From assembly GCA_003242885.1 (NCBI GenBank), contig QKMZ01000002.1, positions 62,001-126,000 on the forward strand: a DNA stretch of 64,000 nucleotides, read 5' to 3'. The stretch is from Candidatus Melainabacteria bacterium. Its GTDB lineage: Bacteria; Cyanobacteriota; Vampirovibrionia; Obscuribacterales; Obscuribacteraceae. Positions 61,609 to 64,000 of the stretch are shown piece after piece. Positions within the stretch are counted from its first letter, which is position 1. Each line of letters begins with the position of its first letter. Both the position numbers and the translations under genes were made by a program. Below the pieces are notes generated by a model. The model had not been told where the DNA came from, searched no databases, and saw only the letters and a program-made list of their open reading frames with translations.

Positions 61609-62637
61609 ATGAAACAGTTTTTCAAACAAGCATTGATATTCATTTCGATCATCCTCATTCCGATGCTGGGTGTTGAAATTTCTTTGCAAAGCTTGCGGCA
61701 GTACCAGTGGTTTAACGGTTACTCAAGGCTGTACAAAGACGCAAAAGTCGACACGATTTTTCTTGGTAATTCGATCATCAATGCGGCAGTTCGTGAAAAG
61801 GAATTTGCAAAACAAGTCAGCCAGCCGGGAAAACCAGAGAGGTCCGCGCTCAATCTCGGGCAAGGCTACACGACGCCGGTGGAATACTTGTTTGGGCTTC
61901 AGCGCATGGTTGAAGTAAATCCGCATGTTTTCGAGGGCGCTACTATTTTCCTGCCTGCCACGGGCGGCTTGCCGGATATTCGCACCTGGCAAGACAACTG
62001 GATGAATTGGCATCAGCCCGCACTCCTGGCTGATTACATTAGTTATCCTTATCTCTGGCAATATTGCTTGAAGCCCAATGTTTCTCTTTCCGAAAAGGTT
62101 TTGCTCATTTGCAGTAAGCATAGCGAGCTGATTGCGCAAGGCGGACTGCTGCGCGTCGGCACAATGTACAGCCTGGATGAGGCTGCCGAATGGCTGACGC
62201 ACGGTGGCAAAATCGCCAAGAAAGGCGTTTTGATTGTCCAGGAAGGCGGAATTAGAACCGACGAAGCGGCGGTGGCTAACTTCCAAGCGATGGCTCGCCG
62301 GCAGGCGGCCGCCGACCTGGTAAACCAAAAACCGGTCGACTGGGACAAGATAGTTCTCAAAGAGATAGTCACTTATATTCAGCAGCATGGCGGAAAAGTC
62401 TGCTTCTGCTACATTCCAGTGGGATCTGTAATGAGTAAGCCGCTTTCAACAGATATTCGAAAGCAGGACATTAGAGATTTTGAGGACGTGGCAAAGAAAT
62501 GGGGCTGCAAGTACTACCACCCAAATTTCCAACCTGAAGGCGACGACGATTTCCCTGACATGATGCACTTGAGCGAACCGAAATCGCATCTTTACACGAA
62601 AGCGCTCTCGGAAGCCTATCTCCGCGATCCGCCCTAG
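61609..62637 (+). CDS. SGNH-hydrolase-like acetyltransferase partner of MBOAT
   Basis: 342 residues starting ten bases after the MBOAT stop. An N-terminal membrane anchor (about 5-27) is followed by the GNS motif in TIFLGNSIINAA (about 49-60). Near the end is DFPDMMHLSEPKSHLYTKAL, which could hold the Asp/His pair of an SGNH fold. AlgJ/DltD-like proteins work with MBOAT enzymes to acetylate polysaccharide in the periplasm. I cannot align a full triad by eye. A weak hairpin follows. Confidence 0.75.
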   Translation: MKQFFKQALIFISIILIPMLGVEISLQSLRQYQWFNGYSRLYKDAKVDTIFLGNSIINAAVREKEFAKQVSQPGKPERSALNLGQGYTTPVEYLFGLQRMVEVNPHVFEGATIFLPATGGLPDIRTWQDNWMNWHQPALLADYISYPYLWQYCLKPNVSLSEKVLLICSKHSELIAQGGLLRVGTMYSLDEAAEWLTHGGKIAKKGVLIVQEGGIRTDEAAVANFQAMARRQAAADLVNQKPVDWDKIVLKEIVTYIQQHGGKVCFCYIPVGSVMSKPLSTDIRKQDIRDFEDVAKKWGCKYYHPNFQPEGDDDFPDMMHLSEPKSHLYTKALSEAYLRDPP

Positions 62638-62648
62638 AAATAGGCTCG

Positions 62649-62679
62649 GCCGGAGCGCTGGCTTCCAACCGGCATTTTC
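62649..62679 (+). terminator. Weak hairpin with T-rich tail after the SGNH-like gene
   Basis: GCCGG (62649-62653) and CCGGC (62669-62673) can form a short stem with a 15-base loop, followed by ATTTTCT. It sits between convergent genes. CGTTCTCTA-like sequence is repeated just behind it. Confidence 0.3.
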
Positions 62680-62702
62680 TGCGTTCTCTATTTTTTCGTT
62701 CT

Positions 62703-64000
62703 CTAATTTGCCGAAGGTTTCAACTTCTCATTGACGAAAAGCTTTGAGGCTTTGTCCTCTGCGACCAGCTTCCAATCAGGGTTTTTGGAGAGCTCTCCAC
62801 CAAGCAAACTGTTGCTTGGCATTATCACCCAGTACAAATGATATTTTTCGAAGACCTTTTCAAATCCCGGCAGAGCGCGCGAGCAACTGGCATATTCGAG
62901 ATAGAAAGACTCGGGGAAAAAGTCGGCGCGGTCATCAATGAAAACGCGCTTTCCTGTTTTGTATCTCAGAAATCCGCCCCAGTTGTCGTAATTAAAACCG
63001 TTTGCCGGATCAAGATTGTTTTTCACAACATAATCAAGCGTCTTAGTTGGTTTGTCTTTTGGATTAAAACCTGAATTCAAAATTTGGTTACCGGCTACGC
63101 TGCCTCCCATGAAGGCTGCGACCGCGAGGAAAAGCGAGAAAACGATGGGAACCACATGCATCTTGCACTGCAGCTCCTGCGCTTCAAAATCACTGAATGC
63201 TTTGCGCCCACGTGCAATGACCTTTTGCAATACGTTCTGGTTTTCCGTTGCGATACTTCCGAACAGCTTCATATGCCCAAGCAGCTCTCCGATTGCGGGC
63301 AGGGCGACGATAGCGAAAAGCGGCATGTTGCGTTTTGCTTGTAGCGCCATGTGGGCGAAGGTCACGACGGTTAGAAACCTTGGCAGACTGATGTTTTTCG
63401 CAGCGCGGAAAAGACCAGCCAGCAACGCGAAGAATAAAATCTCCAGGCAAATAGAGTGAAGATCGCCATGGAAAGCCGGAGATTGAAATTCGTCCGTTTG
63501 AGAGACCACAGCGGTTTTTGTTTTCAAATACAAATAAATGTACTGGTGCAACTCGATGCCGTATGGATTGACCAGGGTAACGGCACAGAGGGCAACAAGC
63601 AGAATGAATAATGATTTGAGACGTTGAAAGTTGTTCTTCGCGCCTTCTGCGTCCGAGTTGAAAAAACATCCAAACAATATGGCTACAAAATAAATTCCTG
63701 AAATTCCAATTCCCAAGGCAAATGCCGGGTGCATGTTCGTCCACAGAATCATCGTCGGAATCAGCCATAGACAGAGCTTCTTGAAGTCCAGGCGCCCGCG
63801 GTAAAAGTCTTCCAGCTTAGTCGAAAAAATGTACACGCCCCAGAAGTTGAGCAGGTGAGGGCGAGCTAGAAAGTGCATCGCCGACAGCAATGAACCGACG
63901 ACAACAAAGAATAAGCTTGGGAAAACCGATACACCATCCCGGCGCATGCGGTCGTACAGCATGAGAAAAAGACTGCTGATGGTGACGCTGCACGCGACGG
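62703..64000 (-). CDS. GT-C-like multi-pass membrane protein, 5' end beyond the window
   Basis: The frame is open through the right edge, so the visible 432 codons are the C-terminal part of a longer gene; ATG 63962 is probably internal. About eight helices are visible. A soluble C-terminal domain (about 110 residues) opens NGFNYDNWGGFLRYKTGKRVFIDDRADFF. It is a paralogue of the protein at 18063, sharing LVNPYGI.L, ARP or CRPE near HFL and the same C-terminal pattern (VFIDDRADFF, LFIDTRFDMY). The N-terminal acidic loop lies off-window. Confidence 0.75.
   Translation of the reverse strand, partial: VACSVTISSLFLMLYDRMRRDGVSVFPSLFFVVVGSLLSAMHFLARPHLLNFWGVYIFSTKLEDFYRGRLDFKKLCLWLIPTMILWTNMHPAFALGIGISGIYFVAILFGCFFNSDAEGAKNNFQRLKSLFILLVALCAVTLVNPYGIELHQYIYLYLKTKTAVVSQTDEFQSPAFHGDLHSICLEILFFALLAGLFRAAKNISLPRFLTVVTFAHMALQAKRNMPLFAIVALPAIGELLGHMKLFGSIATENQNVLQKVIARGRKAFSDFEAQELQCKMHVVPIVFSLFLAVAAFMGGSVAGNQILNSGFNPKDKPTKTLDYVVKNNLDPANGFNYDNWGGFLRYKTGKRVFIDDRADFFPESFYLEYASCSRALPGFEKVFEKYHLYWVIMPSNSLLGGELSKNPDWKLVAEDKASKLFVNEKLKPSAN

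Noticed and set aside
1..64000. CRISPR arrays, insertion sequences, prophage or rRNA
   Set aside because: No regular repeat-spacer pattern, transposase motif, phage structural gene or rRNA sequence was seen on either strand.

Overview
The window reads as one contiguous piece of a bacterial chromosome of roughly balanced base composition. It is densely coded on both strands and often uses GTG and TTG starts. RND efflux pumps with periplasmic adaptors, lipoprotein-type signals and sedoheptulose/heptose sugar genes point to a diderm (Gram-negative type) cell. Eukaryotic-like Ser/Thr kinase, TPR proteins, many stand-alone or OmpR-type receivers, and a histidine kinase with a shortened HAMP followed directly by the H-box recall Cyanobacteriota. 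No photosynthesis gene is present. A non-photosynthetic relative such as the Obscuribacter/Vampirovibrio group is my best guess, but it is inference only. No rRNA, CRISPR array, transposase or phage gene was seen, and no canonical tRNA.

Layout. 0-10.6 kb: small accessory genes (the end of an alpha/beta-hydrolase, a secreted protein, TPR, VOC, tandem receiver-like proteins, OsmC, a YwqK-like repeat protein between two membrane proteins, Ser/Thr kinase-TPR, a small Trp/Asn/Arg-rich secreted protein, zinc alcohol dehydrogenase, a dimeric alpha-beta barrel protein, a CheY-like receiver). 10.6-21.5 kb: an isoprenylcysteine-methyltransferase-like protein, an old yellow enzyme, a fused fucosyltransferase-methyltransferase diverging from a GDP-mannose 3,5-epimerase-like gene, a tyrosine phosphatase, guaA, a large GT-C-like membrane protein, a trypsin-fold protease and a PilB-N-like protein that seems to start at AUA. 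21.5-35.4 kb: a heavy-metal efflux region with two RND pumps, two adaptors, a two-component system and a small secreted protein, with a GT4 glycosyltransferase between. 35.4-48 kb: a PEP-synthase/rifampicin-phosphotransferase-like protein, glycosyltransferases, an orphan OmpR-type regulator, two Cys-motif paralogues, FtsB/DivIC, a GNAT, a phosphohexomutase and a large unknown protein. 48-64 kb: a surface-polysaccharide region.

The polysaccharide region holds a tight minus-strand operon (gmhA-like, hddA, a UDP-galactopyranose-mutase-like flavoprotein, an SDR epimerase and a GT87 protein). Around it lie gmhB-like and transaldolase genes, GT2 glycosyltransferases, a methyltransferase and an MBOAT/SGNH acylation pair. 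Together these could make, activate, modify and polymerise a heptose-containing glycan. The nucleotidyltransferase expected for GDP-heptose (hddC) is not in the window. The phosphohexomutase, the GME-like epimerase and the GT10-methyltransferase fusion could feed a second decoration with an L-fucose- or L-galactose-type sugar.
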